From contig NZ_JBNAGJ010000005.1 of NCBI RefSeq assembly GCF_049803795.1, forward strand, positions 258,963 to 322,962: DNA of 64,000 bases. The letters are read 5' to 3'. This document shows, in pieces, positions 33,408-43,395 of this stretch; within the stretch, counting starts at the first letter, position 1, and the number at the start of each line of letters is the position of its first letter. The DNA comes from Thalassobius sp002708925. Its GTDB lineage: Bacteria > Pseudomonadota > Alphaproteobacteria > Rhodobacterales > Rhodobacteraceae. The position numbers and the translations under genes are program-made. Under the pieces are notes generated by a model. The model did not search any database. It was given only the letters and a program-made list of their open reading frames with translations, and had not been told where the DNA came from.

Positions 33408-33697
33408 TGAACAGTCCCTCCGATACGAGAGAGCAGCTGGCGCAAAAGTTGATTATTCTCGCGCTGCTGCTGCTTGATGTCGTTCATGGCGCTGGCGATG
33501 GCCGTCATCTCGGCCCCGCGCCTCTGGCTGTCGGCCTCGACCACGCGCAAGCGCGCCTCGATGTCAGACAGGCGCGCGGTGTTTTGCTCACCCTCAGCCT
33601 GCACAAAGGCAAAGCCCACGGCGATCGACACCGCGAGCATTCCCATTTGGATCAGGTTGCCCAAGCTGATCCGGGCCGAGATTTCTGGTTTGGTCAC
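33404..33697 (-). CDS. Spanin-like protein: one helix plus coiled coil
   Basis: 97 aa, GTG start. Membrane helix at ~13-33 (NLIQMGMLAVSIAVGFAFVQ) followed by a heptad-rich region (LSDIEARLRVVEADSQRRG, IKQQQRENNQLLRQLLSRIG). Overlaps the endolysin by 4 bases. Membrane anchor plus periplasmic coiled coil next to an endolysin suggests an inner-membrane spanin; no outer-membrane partner is evident. Confidence 0.55.
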   Translation of the reverse strand: MTKPEISARISLGNLIQMGMLAVSIAVGFAFVQAEGEQNTARLSDIEARLRVVEADSQRRGAEMTAIASAMNDIKQQQRENNQLLRQLLSRIGGTVQ

Positions 33698-33710
33698 TGC
33701 TGCACCCCAA

Positions 33711-33734
33711 TAAAAAACCGGCGCGCTGGCCGGT
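33711..33734 (-). terminator. Terminator between tail and lysis genes
   Basis: On the - strand ACCGGC, loop, GCCGGT followed by TTTTTTA. It ends 14 bases before the GTG of the spanin-like gene. Confidence 0.75.
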
Positions 33735-33759
33735 CGCTACGCTCTAATTTTCAGGTTGA

Positions 33760-34665
33760 TCAGCTGTAGTCGTGCATCGCACTGACCTTCGTCCAGCTTT
33801 CATCTGCCAGCGCGATAGGGGCGCGCCCTGACACCGCAAGGTTTTCGATGTAGCCGCGATACAGGCGATAGTTCGACGCGTCCTGATGCTCAGCGAAGCT
33901 GCTGCCGTCCAGCAGGTTGTTGAACGCCTCGACCACGCCCCACTGCGGGCGCAACCCGGTCAGATCGCCCGTGTTCAGCGCCCCGGCAGCGCCAGTCACG
34001 GTGACTTCGCCCAAGGCCGATTTCAGGCGGAAATAACTTTGCGAGGCGGTACGCGCATACATGACCTGCGTCACCTGACCATAGAAGTTGGTGAGGTCCG
34101 CGATTTCCAGTTTTTCGATTGTTCCGGCCCCGTTGGTCTGACGGCGCGCCGAAATCAACGGATCGTCTTCCTGACAAATCGTCAGCAGATCCGGCCCCGC
34201 CGGATAGCCATTGGCATCCGAGGTGGTGAAAATCGGCGCGATTGTCGAACCGCTGTTCCAATCCGCTTGGGACGGCATCTTGAACCAACTGATGACGCAA
34301 AATTCCTGCGCGGCTTGCAGCGGCGCAAGGACGCCCGCCGGGCCGCGCACCACATTTGCATCGCGCGTCACCGCGCTAAAATCCAGCCCGCCCCCGGCAT
34401 TGGTCAGAGTTTGGCCAGCGCGGATTTGAACTTCGCCCGCCGCCGCGAGGATTTCGGCGTCAGTCGCATCCCAGGCGCTGGCGATGCTGCGCACGGTCTT
34501 GGCGTTGGCAGGGGCCGTTTCGGCGTCATACGACCAGTCGAAAGACAGATCAAAGCCGAACAGCGCGCCGTTCCCAGCCCCCTTGAGAACAGGGTCGCGG
34601 GTCAGCTTTTGCAAATTTGCGGCGGAACTTACGCCAGGTACGGTGATCAGAGCGATGTTGCCCAT
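33760..34665 (-). CDS. Phage tail-associated protein, LamG-like region
   Basis: 301 aa. Ala/Gly-rich N-terminus with no signal peptide, then a beta-rich middle (EFCVISWFKMPSQADWNSGS, YRLYRGYIENLAVSGR) reminiscent of concanavalin/LamG jelly rolls in adhesion proteins. Last structural gene before the lysis cassette, where distal tail or fibre accessory proteins lie. Its exact role is not recognised. Confidence 0.6.
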   Translation of the reverse strand: MGNIALITVPGVSSAANLQKLTRDPVLKGAGNGALFGFDLSFDWSYDAETAPANAKTVRSIASAWDATDAEILAAAGEVQIRAGQTLTNAGGGLDFSAVTRDANVVRGPAGVLAPLQAAQEFCVISWFKMPSQADWNSGSTIAPIFTTSDANGYPAGPDLLTICQEDDPLISARRQTNGAGTIEKLEIADLTNFYGQVTQVMYARTASQSYFRLKSALGEVTVTGAAGALNTGDLTGLRPQWGVVEAFNNLLDGSSFAEHQDASNYRLYRGYIENLAVSGRAPIALADESWTKVSAMHDYS

Positions 34666-34681
34666 TTTTTAGGTCTCCTAG

Positions 34682-37150
34682 TTAGGACAGAATTGTGGGG
34701 TGAAAGTCGTGGAACTCTACGGCCAGCGAACTCAACTGCACCCCGCCCGCGTCGTAGTTCGGGTGCGTCAGGTCTGTGTGGAACAGGGCGAACGGCTGGT
34801 CGTGCCCATAGGCCATCCGATCCGGCCCAAACGCGGGCTGGGCATCCAAGAATGCGACGGCCATCTCATAGGCCAAGTCGCGCGCCTGGTCGGCGTACTC
34901 AGGCATATCATGGGCATTGTTGGCGCGCTGGTTGTCGGGCGGCATGAACAGGCAAATGTCAGCCTCAACCGAGGCCGCGCGCATCCGCGTGACCATGGCC
35001 GCCATCTGCCCGCGCCAGGTCGCTGGCGTCACCTGCCCCGGCGTGGTTTGGCTGTTCGTGCCTTCCATGTAGGTCCAGGCGGTGGCCTCAAGCAATTCCC
35101 ACGAGGCGCGCTGTTGCGCCTCATCTTGCTCCACCCACTGACTGACGCGGCTGCCAGAGCGGGCGATTTTGTGGACCCGGTAGCCGGGGGCGTCCGACAG
35201 CGCATTGTCCCCGCACAACTTGACGGTGCCGGTAACGATTTCGATTTCTACCGAATGGGCACCGGCGGTCAGCGGAATGTCGGCCCACTGAATGGTTTCG
35301 AACGTGCCCTGAACATTTAGCGCCGTCCAGTTTCCACCATCTACGCGCCAGCGCACCACACCATCCGCAGTAGCTATCCAGACCAGCCGCAGCGCTGTGT
35401 GATCTGGTGCTGCGGGCACCTCGCGCGTGATCTTGTCACCTGGCGTCGAACTGGTGATGTACAGCATGTCTGGTGACGGGCTGAGCGTGACGCGATCCCA
35501 CGAGCCATCATAGGTGATCGGGTAAAGATCAGGACGGGCGTTGCCATTGACCAGAACGGGCTGCGCACCACCCGTGGTGTAGGGGCCAGCATAAGCCCCC
35601 TGATACCCGTAGCCCGTCCAACCACCGCCGCCGTCGCCATAGCGCGCAACCATGTCCCTTGCGAAGCGGCCAGACCACCGCTCCCAATTGTGCGTGAAGC
35701 TGTCACCGCAAAGGACGTGATTGATCTGCAATGAAGTACCGGCCCGCAATTGTGCCTGACGCAAGCGCATCTGCCGCATGGCATCCCGATTGACGCGGGG
35801 TACGCGCAATCCACCCTCAGGGCTGAGCGACGAAGCCAAGCGCGCGGACAGGCTTTCTTCATCCCCGCGCGCGGTTTGAACCTCAGCCTCCAGCGCCGCG
35901 ATTGCATCCTCCATCGCTGACGTGTCGGACTCTTCCATTTCGGCCAGAACATTGCCCGCCTCATCGACCACGACCGCGCCCGACGCGCCGTTACGCACGA
36001 AAGTGCGAATTTCGATACCGTCACTGGTCGCCAGGGTGTCAGGCAGCGCGCGGCTGTCGAACACGACCTCGCCCGCTGGCCCAACAACGACCAGACCGGG
36101 TACATCGTTCTGCGCAAACGTGGCCACCTCCAGACCATCGCCGCGCTTGAGCTGCGCCAAGATCATGTGCCAAATAGCGTCCTTATCGACGCGGGCCAGA
36201 ATTTTGCCAGCGGCATCCTGGATTTCCAGTAGCGCATCGGACTGAAAAGCCGCTGGTGCATCCATCAACGCCATCCGGGCTGCAACCTCCGCCGCAAGCG
36301 CCGCCGCCGGCGCCTTGCTATCCAGGTCATCTTGCAGGCCGGTGACGCCGCTGATCGGGTGCTGGTCAGCCGCAGCCTTGTGGCCGTCCAGATCGGCCTG
36401 TTGCAGCGCTGTGTCAGCCTTCGCGCCCTGCGCCGCCGTGGCCTTGCCATCCAGCGCGGCTTGTAGGGCAATGTCCTCGGTCACGTCATCCCAGACGACA
36501 GCCGCAACTCCAAGCTTTCCGTCGCTGCCATAGGTGCGGATCTCGGGCAGGCCATAGCGCGCCGTGGCAGGCGGCACATAGTCCGCGCCAGATACGTCAG
36601 CACTGATCAGGACGCTGTAGACCTGAACGCCCGACGCGATCAGCAGATCGTCATAGAGGTGCAGCACCACGTTGCTGACCGCCGCCTTACTCTTGCTCAG
36701 GTTCTGCCACCGGATTTCCACGGCGTCGTTGTTGGGGTCCGTGCCGTCCACGAGTCGGTTCAAAACGATCCGCAGCCGGTAGATACGCCCCGCCTCGATT
36801 GCATAGGCCCGGCGCGGCGCAATGGAAGCACTGGCAGGCAGCGACCAGACCGCGCCAAGGTCGTCGTCAACGACAACCACACCGTCCGAGATCACCGCGC
36901 GCTGCGCCGGATCGCCGGTCAGATCGGCGGAAAACGAAGTTGGGTCTTCGCCAGGTCGCACCACATCGACCGCGAGAATACCCTGAACATCCGAATCCAG
37001 TGCCGCGCCAATCTGCGCCGCTGTGACGCCATGAGGATTGTCGGCGTCAGACTTGTGGGCCTCGATATTGTCGTAGTTTTCAGCCAGGGCTTCGTTGACC
37101 TTGTTGATATCGAATTCATCATTCGTCACAGGCACTTGAGGTGCGGGCAT
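34682..37150 (-). CDS. Tail fibre with C-terminal SGNH/GDSL hydrolase domain
   Basis: 822 aa. N-terminal fibre part (VNEALAENYDNIEAHKSDAD, ADQHPISGVTGLQDDLDSKA, tail-fibre-type repeats). The C-terminal third (from about residue 470) is an SGNH hydrolase: block I CGDSFTHNW with the catalytic Ser (about 481), and DLTHPN with the Asp-x-x-His pair (about 794). It probably deacetylates a host surface polysaccharide during adsorption. Strong AGGAG ribosome site, placed just after an intrinsic terminator hairpin. Confidence 0.8.
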   Translation of the reverse strand: MPAPQVPVTNDEFDINKVNEALAENYDNIEAHKSDADNPHGVTAAQIGAALDSDVQGILAVDVVRPGEDPTSFSADLTGDPAQRAVISDGVVVVDDDLGAVWSLPASASIAPRRAYAIEAGRIYRLRIVLNRLVDGTDPNNDAVEIRWQNLSKSKAAVSNVVLHLYDDLLIASGVQVYSVLISADVSGADYVPPATARYGLPEIRTYGSDGKLGVAAVVWDDVTEDIALQAALDGKATAAQGAKADTALQQADLDGHKAAADQHPISGVTGLQDDLDSKAPAAALAAEVAARMALMDAPAAFQSDALLEIQDAAGKILARVDKDAIWHMILAQLKRGDGLEVATFAQNDVPGLVVVGPAGEVVFDSRALPDTLATSDGIEIRTFVRNGASGAVVVDEAGNVLAEMEESDTSAMEDAIAALEAEVQTARGDEESLSARLASSLSPEGGLRVPRVNRDAMRQMRLRQAQLRAGTSLQINHVLCGDSFTHNWERWSGRFARDMVARYGDGGGGWTGYGYQGAYAGPYTTGGAQPVLVNGNARPDLYPITYDGSWDRVTLSPSPDMLYITSSTPGDKITREVPAAPDHTALRLVWIATADGVVRWRVDGGNWTALNVQGTFETIQWADIPLTAGAHSVEIEIVTGTVKLCGDNALSDAPGYRVHKIARSGSRVSQWVEQDEAQQRASWELLEATAWTYMEGTNSQTTPGQVTPATWRGQMAAMVTRMRAASVEADICLFMPPDNQRANNAHDMPEYADQARDLAYEMAVAFLDAQPAFGPDRMAYGHDQPFALFHTDLTHPNYDAGGVQLSSLAVEFHDFHPTILS

Positions 37151-37164
37151 ATGATTGCTCCTAT

Positions 37165-37190
37165 AAAAAAGCCCCGCACGTTGGCGGGGC
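37165..37190 (-). terminator. Terminator hairpin just upstream of the SGNH fibre gene
   Basis: Stem GCCCCGC / GCGGGGC, followed on the - strand by TTTTTT. It ends 14 bases before the fibre start codon and is nearly identical (18 of 20 bases) to the hairpin at 48571-48590. Confidence 0.75.
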
Positions 37191-37215
37191 GGGTCTGTTG
37201 AACTGTGCTGTTCTG

Positions 37216-39363
37216 CTACGGGTCCGTTGTGGCGCTGACGCTGGCAGTGAAGGCACCGACCGCCCCATTCGGCCCCAGCGAGCGGGCGAAATAGTACCGG
37301 GTCACGCCAGCCCCGAGGCCTGTTTCGGTATGCGCGCGGTCCTGATTTTGGCCGCTGTAGATGGTGGCCAGCAGGGTCGCGGCCAGCGCATCGTCCGTAT
37401 CACTGCCCCAGAACTCGATAGCGCGGAAATCGGCCGCGTTTGGCGTGGTGAACTGCACCGTGATCTGTGCCGCGCCGCCGGTGGCCAAGCCATTTTCCGG
37501 CTGGTCCAGATCCAGCGCCGGACTAGCGGCCACGATAGACGCTGTGATCCAGTCCGATTCCCCGCTGGGCGCAGTCAGGCGCGCGCGCACCTCGTAGGTC
37601 TCGCCGGGGGCCAACCCCGTCAGACGAGCGCGCAGCGCCTGATTGTCGCCCGGATCCAGACGCGGTAGCGCGTCAATCGTGCCCCCAGCCCGCCAGTCCG
37701 GCGCGCCCGGCTGCGGACGCCATTCCCACGCGGCTCCGTCCGAGGTGTAGTCATTAGCCGCCCGCGTAATCGTCAGATCAATCACAGGCTCGCCGGTCAC
37801 ACCATAAGTCAACGCCGTGGTCAGCGCCAGCGAGGCAGGCGCGGCAAGCGACAGGTCGATTTCAGCGACGGAATTCGGCACATAGACCTCCTGTTCATCA
37901 GTGGCCGGATCCCAGTCAAAAATGCTGGACGCGGTTTCGCGCAGCGTCACGCCCTGTTGAAAGGCCACGCCATCGTCGGCCTCCAGCCATTCGCCGGGCG
38001 CGGATTGCTGAATTTCGTATGTCCCGTTCCGACTAGCGAAATCCGCGCCCAGATCGACGCTCAGCCAATCACCGGCCTGCGCGCCATTGGCAAAAATCTC
38101 TGGACCTGCCAGGAACGACAATTCGCGGCCCATGGATTTCTTGCGCGCCGCGATCTGTTGCAGGTGCATCGCCTGCCCGGCGAATGGCACCAGCCCTAAA
38201 TCCAGCGCCTCAACCCGATCCTCACCGCCCAGCCAGGTCTGCCCCGGCACCACAGCGGGTGTCAGCGTTTGCAACTCCCACTTGGCCTCGGGCTGGGGCC
38301 AGGTGGCCTGCACCGCCTTGGGCACGTCCCTGCCCTTTTGCCGCGCTCGAAACGCCATGGCGCGCCCTTTCAGCCAGTTGGTCACGGTCGTCACGGGCGT
38401 CTGCGCCTGCGCAGGAATGGCCGTGATCCCATCGCCCGAGATCAGAAGATCGCCGCCCGTGGCCGCCACCATCGGCGCGATCACATCCAGCAGGACCGAA
38501 CCGCCACCGAACCCCACGGTCCCGCCGATCCGCCAGCGCGGCTCGGTGCTGGTATCCAGCCGCAGCCGCGCAGCATCCGCGTCATTGGCCGCTGCAATGA
38601 AACTGTCCAGGTCGATCTGATCCATCGACCAGCGCGCCAGCGGGTTGTTCCGCAGCGCGTCCAGAATGGCCAGCCAGGCGTTGTTGCTCACCGTCCAGGT
38701 GGCCGGATCATAGGCGTCCTGCGCGCCGTCGCGCGGATCCCAAAGTTTCGTCCAGTCGCCAATCGCGCCCACCTCGGGCGGGGCCGAGGGCCAGCGTTCC
38801 GCCATGGTGCGCGACCGGCCCTTTTTGTACCGCCCCCACAGGACCGTGCAGCCGCTCCAGCGATCTGTGGGCCAGAATTTTTCCTGATCGGTGGCGGTCG
38901 CATCGCCAACCTCGGTCATGATCTGATCGGGCGGGCCAGACTGATCGCCCAGCCCCAGCCAAAAGTTGGCATATCCAGACAGTTTGTCATGGACCGGATC
39001 CGCGCCCGCGCCGGTGAAGTCGTAAATGTCGCCGGTGAAATCCAGATAACGCTTGTCCAAAATGACCTGCGAGACCGCATCAGACGGGCGACTGTTCAGG
39101 ATGTGACAGCAGTACAGCACCCCGTCCTGCACCACCCAGGCCGGAGCCGGTGATCCGGTCGCGATCTGGTCGGTTCCATAGACGAACCGTTTGGCCGGTA
39201 GGCTGGTCGGATAGGCAAGCTCGCGGTCGGTGTTGCTTGACTGCTTTTGCAGCTGGGCGGCCAGCGTGGACAACAGAATGGACGAGGCGATAGACCCAAG
39301 CGCCGTCGCGACCGCGCCCTCACCAATGACCAGCGCTATCTTGCCTGCGATAAACTCAGCCAT
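37216..39363 (-). CDS. Tail tip / host-specificity protein (gpJ-like)
   Basis: 715 aa. Starts with a hydrophobic Ala/Leu segment (VATALGSIASSILLSTLAAQ) typical of the tip protein family, then PTSLPAKRFVYGTDQIATG and a tip-attachment core (SGCTVLWGRYKKGRS; VLLDVIAPMVAATGGDLLIS). The C-terminal ~200 residues resemble fibronectin-III modules (GLAPGETYEVRARLTAPSGE). Shorter than lambda J. Position between the NlpC/P60-like gene and the fibre fits a tip hub protein that sets host range. Confidence 0.8.
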   Translation of the reverse strand: MAEFIAGKIALVIGEGAVATALGSIASSILLSTLAAQLQKQSSNTDRELAYPTSLPAKRFVYGTDQIATGSPAPAWVVQDGVLYCCHILNSRPSDAVSQVILDKRYLDFTGDIYDFTGAGADPVHDKLSGYANFWLGLGDQSGPPDQIMTEVGDATATDQEKFWPTDRWSGCTVLWGRYKKGRSRTMAERWPSAPPEVGAIGDWTKLWDPRDGAQDAYDPATWTVSNNAWLAILDALRNNPLARWSMDQIDLDSFIAAANDADAARLRLDTSTEPRWRIGGTVGFGGGSVLLDVIAPMVAATGGDLLISGDGITAIPAQAQTPVTTVTNWLKGRAMAFRARQKGRDVPKAVQATWPQPEAKWELQTLTPAVVPGQTWLGGEDRVEALDLGLVPFAGQAMHLQQIAARKKSMGRELSFLAGPEIFANGAQAGDWLSVDLGADFASRNGTYEIQQSAPGEWLEADDGVAFQQGVTLRETASSIFDWDPATDEQEVYVPNSVAEIDLSLAAPASLALTTALTYGVTGEPVIDLTITRAANDYTSDGAAWEWRPQPGAPDWRAGGTIDALPRLDPGDNQALRARLTGLAPGETYEVRARLTAPSGESDWITASIVAASPALDLDQPENGLATGGAAQITVQFTTPNAADFRAIEFWGSDTDDALAATLLATIYSGQNQDRAHTETGLGAGVTRYYFARSLGPNGAVGAFTASVSATTDP

Positions 39364-39739
39364 TCAGACCCCACGACATTTCTACGTCCGGCGCGATCAC
39401 CACGCCGCAATCCACCGGCAGCGCCCAACCGCCCGCCACCGCAATCCCCAGCGCGAAATCGCGCGGCCCGTTCCGTACCAGCCCCAGGGCGGCGCCGGAC
39501 GCAGCCACGCCCTCGATCAACCCCGCGCGCGCCGCCAGCGTGGCGCACATTGCCTGCCAGCCACCATAGGACCGGATCAGCCGCGCAGCCCCCACAGGCC
39601 CGTCATAGCGCCCGCGCAGCGGGGCCATCGGGTCCACGCCATGCAGCGCCCGGAACACATCGCAGGCCCGTGTGCAGCAGTCCGAGCGCCCCCACTCAAA
39701 GGGCCGCAGATAGACCTGATCCACCAGAGCCATCACCAT
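39356..39739 (-). CDS. NlpC/P60-type tail peptidase (DUF6950-like)
   Basis: 127 aa. FEWGRSDCCTRACDVFRALH places a candidate catalytic Cys at 21-22 after a conserved GxxDC pattern; the following GGWQAMCATLA and WALPVDCGVVIAP fit the short NlpC-like tail proteins (lambda gpK C-domain type). Opens the wall for DNA entry or helps tip assembly. Overlaps both neighbours. Confidence 0.7.
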   Translation of the reverse strand: MVMALVDQVYLRPFEWGRSDCCTRACDVFRALHGVDPMAPLRGRYDGPVGAARLIRSYGGWQAMCATLAARAGLIEGVAASGAALGLVRNGPRDFALGIAVAGGWALPVDCGVVIAPDVEMSWGLNG

Positions 39740-40302
39740 GTCGGCACATTCGCCGTAGCCGAGGCCACAGCCGCGCGCACCCAGCGGCCCGCCGTGTCGC
39801 CCGCCGAGGCAAGCTGCTGATCCTCGAACGTATGCGTCGGACTGCCCCCGCTCATTTGCGAGGGGCCGGACACAATGGTCAGTTGCCCATGCCGGGTGGC
39901 GGCGTCTACGCTGATCGTGTCGCCTGCATCGTCAATCGTGCCGGTGAACATCCTTACCGGATCGGTCAGCAGCGGCGCGGGCGTCCGACCTGTCAGAACG
40001 CCGAACCACGCCTGCACTTGCGCGCCAGCGCTATCGGCCCCGACCATCTGATCAATCACCGCGTCCAGCCCGCCGAATTGCAGCAGACCCGTTTCCTGCC
40101 CGATCCCGCGCGCCACGACCGGCAGGCTGACAAAACCAAAGCCGCGAACGCCCGTCCAGGTATGCCCGTCCCAAGACAGATTCCCAACGCCCGAATGAAC
40201 ACGCACCGCGCCGCCGGGCCAGTCCACATAGACCAGCATGACCGGATGGAACCCGCCAGCCAGGATTGCGTCACGCATCGCAACCGGGATCGTCAGCGCC
40301 AT
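39733..40302 (-). CDS. Phage tail protein, DUF2163-like
   Basis: 189 aa. Begins MALTIPVAMRDAILAGG and contains VYVDWPGGAVRVHSGVGNL and FTGTIDDAGDT; such proteins sit between the tape measure and the tip in Rhodobacterales siphophages, functionally like lambda gpL. Shares 10 bases with the upstream gene. Confidence 0.7.
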   Translation of the reverse strand: MALTIPVAMRDAILAGGFHPVMLVYVDWPGGAVRVHSGVGNLSWDGHTWTGVRGFGFVSLPVVARGIGQETGLLQFGGLDAVIDQMVGADSAGAQVQAWFGVLTGRTPAPLLTDPVRMFTGTIDDAGDTISVDAATRHGQLTIVSGPSQMSGGSPTHTFEDQQLASAGDTAGRWVRAAVASATANVPTW

Positions 40303-41039
40303 GGGTTCACCTCCAGGGGGCTATCAATTTCACTGTCCAGAACCTCGCGCAGCGACAGGCTGATCGACCAGTTCTGACCAATCGTTTGCGCGCCGGGTTT
40401 GTATTCCAGCACCTCGAACACCGCGCTTTCCTCATCCGCGAAGGCGATCACCCCGGCAGGCAGCGCCGCCGACACAGGCACCTCGGCCTCGCCATCCGCA
40501 TCCGAGCGCGTCAGGTCCAGCACCCGCGCCGTGCTGGGGGTGCCAGCATCCCAGGCGCGCACAATGTCACCGGGCCGCGCGACGATGATGTTGGGCGGCA
40601 GGCCGGTCACTGTCACCGCATGGGCATACCCCGCCAGCACCAGCGGCGCGGCTGTCCGGCGCGTGTTGCCGAATGCGGTGACGGGCGTGACCCCGTTCAC
40701 CAGAACGACAGGATTCCCGCCATCGACGCCGGGCACGACCCTGTTGCCAATCGAGCGGCGCAGCCCGATCTGATCCAGATGCCAGTTTGTCGGCGGCAAG
40801 TTCAGCCGCACCAGCCCGACGCCACCGTCGATATAGCGCCACAGCTGCGCCAGATAGCCCGCACCGCCATTGTGACCCCGCCCCAGCGCCCCGCAGGTCA
40901 GTTGCAACGTGCGCCGCGCGGGGCCAGCCGTGGACACCGCCCGCTTACCGTCCAGCGCGTATTCCCCGCGCCGCGTGGGCAGCTCTTCATTCGGCAGCCA
41001 GCCTGTGATCGGCGCAGGCGGAAAGGTGTAGATGTTCAT
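40293..41039 (-). CDS. Distal tail protein (gpM/gpL-like)
   Basis: 248 aa. N-terminal PPAPITGWLPNEELPTRRG, then alternating beta segments, with KPGAQTIGQNWSISLSLREV near the C-terminus. No enzymatic motif. Directly follows the tape-measure gene (ATGA overlap), where distal tail proteins that cap the tube lie. Confidence 0.65.
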   Translation of the reverse strand: MNIYTFPPAPITGWLPNEELPTRRGEYALDGKRAVSTAGPARRTLQLTCGALGRGHNGGAGYLAQLWRYIDGGVGLVRLNLPPTNWHLDQIGLRRSIGNRVVPGVDGGNPVVLVNGVTPVTAFGNTRRTAAPLVLAGYAHAVTVTGLPPNIIVARPGDIVRAWDAGTPSTARVLDLTRSDADGEAEVPVSAALPAGVIAFADEESAVFEVLEYKPGAQTIGQNWSISLSLREVLDSEIDSPLEVNPWR

Positions 41040-43333
41040 TTGCGGCGCTTCCCAAGCGGATATTCGGCAGAGCGCTCATATGTTGCATCCACCGACTGCC
41101 CGATCAGCTTCGGCGCGGCCTGCTCGATGCCTTTCCTTGTGGCCTCCTCAGCAATCTTCTTGACCGCCTCATCGCCATTGGCCCCGGTGACATCAACAAC
41201 AACCGTCAGAACGGTTTGGTTCGAGCTTGTGTTGTTGACCGTCTGCGGCTTGAACGACTTCGGAATATCAGTGCTGTTCGCGATAAGCGGCGGGTTGAAC
41301 CAGTCCGTTTTTTTGGTGCTACCAGCCATCTGCGTAACGGCCTCGGCCTCCGTTGCGCCAGTCTTCCCCAGCAAGCCGCCCAAAATTGTACCGAAGAACC
41401 CTCCGCCTCCGGTGCCAGGCGTCAACTGATCGGTCAGAATTGCCTTGATGCCCGAACTCAGCGCGTCCTGGGCCATCTGCCGCAGCACATTCGCAAACGC
41501 ATCACTCAGGCTGTCACCGGCCACGATAGCGCCCGCAATAGCATCGCTCAATTCACCAACCAAAGGCAGGCTATCGGCCAGTTCCATGTTTAGGTTCTTG
41601 ATCGCCATCGCCATTTCATCATCCGAAAGATGTTTTTTCAGGGCGACAAGCTCTTTCATCTTCTTGTTGTAGCTGTGAAACGGGTCGATGCTGGCGCGGA
41701 TCGCGTCAAGCTGGCGCTCGGTTTCCTTGGTGGCGCGTGCCCCGGCTTTGGCTGCCTTCTTTGTGGCGCTAGTCAGTCCCTTTTTCTGCTTGAGCAATTC
41801 CTCTTGACGCGCGATCTGCGCCAAATCTGTAGCCCTGCGAGCGTTCGCAATGACCCAATCTTGGCCCGCCGCGATCTGATCTTGATACGCCTGCTCGGCT
41901 CTGAGGCGTTTTGTCTCGATGATTGACGCAATTGCTCCATCTGCGCCGCGTTCCAGCGCCCTTATCTCCGCTTCTAGGACGCGAATGCCATTATCCAAGC
42001 TAAGAGAAAACCCTGCCGCCGATGCCACAGCTGATGCCAAAGCCCTCGCGGCTTCTTCAGCGTCACGCAGCGCTGCTGCCGCTCGCGCACTGTTTGCCTC
42101 AGCGTCAAAAGCGGCGTTGGCAGCATTCAGGACATTCTGCGCAACATCGCCAGACAGCCCCGCTTGATCAACCATCGCTTGAGCTGTTCGAATGGCCTCG
42201 GCCCGCTTCAGGGCCTCAACCTGCGCGCTGTCCTTTCCGAAAGTTGCGATGGCGATAGCCATCTCTGCCTGACGCTCGTACTTCGAAACAATTTCGGCGG
42301 CGGCTTCAGACTTTTTCTCCTCGGCTCTTTCAGTATCCTCAACTGCCCCCCTAAGAAGCCTCATTTTTTTCAGAGAATCCGCGACCTTCGCAATGAACTT
42401 GTCTTCTTCTTTGGTTCGCTTGCCATCAGCCTCCGCGAGACCGATAGACGCATTCAAAAGCCTTTCAGATGCTACGATTTGAGCATCAAGTCTTTTAGTT
42501 CCGTCTTCAATTGTTGATGCGTACTCAAGCGCTCTCTGCGCCCCCAAAAAGTCCCCTGTTAGTTCTCGCGCTACCTTACGTGCATCGCGAGCCTTATCGG
42601 TGAATGCCAAGAAGATGTTAACGTCGAAGAAATCAGCAATCGCACTGCGCTTTTCGCCGTCCCCGGCCACAGCAAGAAGTTCTGAAACCGATTCAGAAAG
42701 GGCATCTATGGCGTGCTGGCCCTCTCGTTGCTTCAAGTCCTCGATAACTGAAAGCAGCGAGCGCATAGACTTTCCTGCCGAGCCAAATCGCTCCTCAAGC
42801 TGCGTAGTCGTCATGGCGGCCAATTCCGCAGCGGATTTATATTGATCGAGAGCGTCCTCTGCATCTTCGATCTTCTTCGCCAAATCTTCGATTGAAGATG
42901 ATGTGCCAACCAATGCCGGAATAAATGCCGCCGCCATAGCCGCCGCGCCGCCGGCCAGAACCAACTGCATACTTCCAAAACCGGCAAGAATATCAGGGAT
43001 CTGCGTCGTGATTGACGTCATCCAACGTCCAGTCACTGCGCCAGATTGCGCGATCTGGTTCAGCTGATACGGAAGCATTCGCATCCCCATGCGCGCTCCG
43101 CTAGCCTCTATCCCTAGCTTCTCAAACCCTCGGCTCAACATGCTGGCCGTTTCTTCTGTGCTTTTGCTTTGCTGGCCGAGGCGCTTCATTGCCTGCTCAA
43201 CCTGCGCCATATTGGCTTTGACATTCCGTTCGGTCTTAGCGCCCGTACGCTCGAACGAGTTGAGGACCCGCTCGCCGTCGGTGACCGACGTAGAATCCAC
43301 CAGAAGTGTCAAACTACCTGCATTTGCACTCAT
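41036..43333 (-). CDS. Tail length tape-measure protein
   Basis: 765 aa, long helical protein. N-terminal coiled region (MAQVEQAMKRLGQQSKSTEE), a hydrophobic segment at ~115-145 (LAGGAAAMAAAFIPALVG), long Ala/Glu/Lys heptads through the middle, and a Gly-rich C-terminal tail (LTPGTGGGGFFGTILGGLLG). By lambda's ratio this would specify a roughly 110-nm tail. First gene of the tail-tip block. Confidence 0.9.
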   Translation of the reverse strand: MSANAGSLTLLVDSTSVTDGERVLNSFERTGAKTERNVKANMAQVEQAMKRLGQQSKSTEETASMLSRGFEKLGIEASGARMGMRMLPYQLNQIAQSGAVTGRWMTSITTQIPDILAGFGSMQLVLAGGAAAMAAAFIPALVGTSSSIEDLAKKIEDAEDALDQYKSAAELAAMTTTQLEERFGSAGKSMRSLLSVIEDLKQREGQHAIDALSESVSELLAVAGDGEKRSAIADFFDVNIFLAFTDKARDARKVARELTGDFLGAQRALEYASTIEDGTKRLDAQIVASERLLNASIGLAEADGKRTKEEDKFIAKVADSLKKMRLLRGAVEDTERAEEKKSEAAAEIVSKYERQAEMAIAIATFGKDSAQVEALKRAEAIRTAQAMVDQAGLSGDVAQNVLNAANAAFDAEANSARAAAALRDAEEAARALASAVASAAGFSLSLDNGIRVLEAEIRALERGADGAIASIIETKRLRAEQAYQDQIAAGQDWVIANARRATDLAQIARQEELLKQKKGLTSATKKAAKAGARATKETERQLDAIRASIDPFHSYNKKMKELVALKKHLSDDEMAMAIKNLNMELADSLPLVGELSDAIAGAIVAGDSLSDAFANVLRQMAQDALSSGIKAILTDQLTPGTGGGGFFGTILGGLLGKTGATEAEAVTQMAGSTKKTDWFNPPLIANSTDIPKSFKPQTVNNTSSNQTVLTVVVDVTGANGDEAVKKIAEEATRKGIEQAAPKLIGQSVDATYERSAEYPLGKRRK

Positions 43334-43395
43334 CTCTTGCCTTTCCCCTCAAAACGAGAAAACTTCCCACTTTATCTAAGAAGGAGGTTTTCAAT

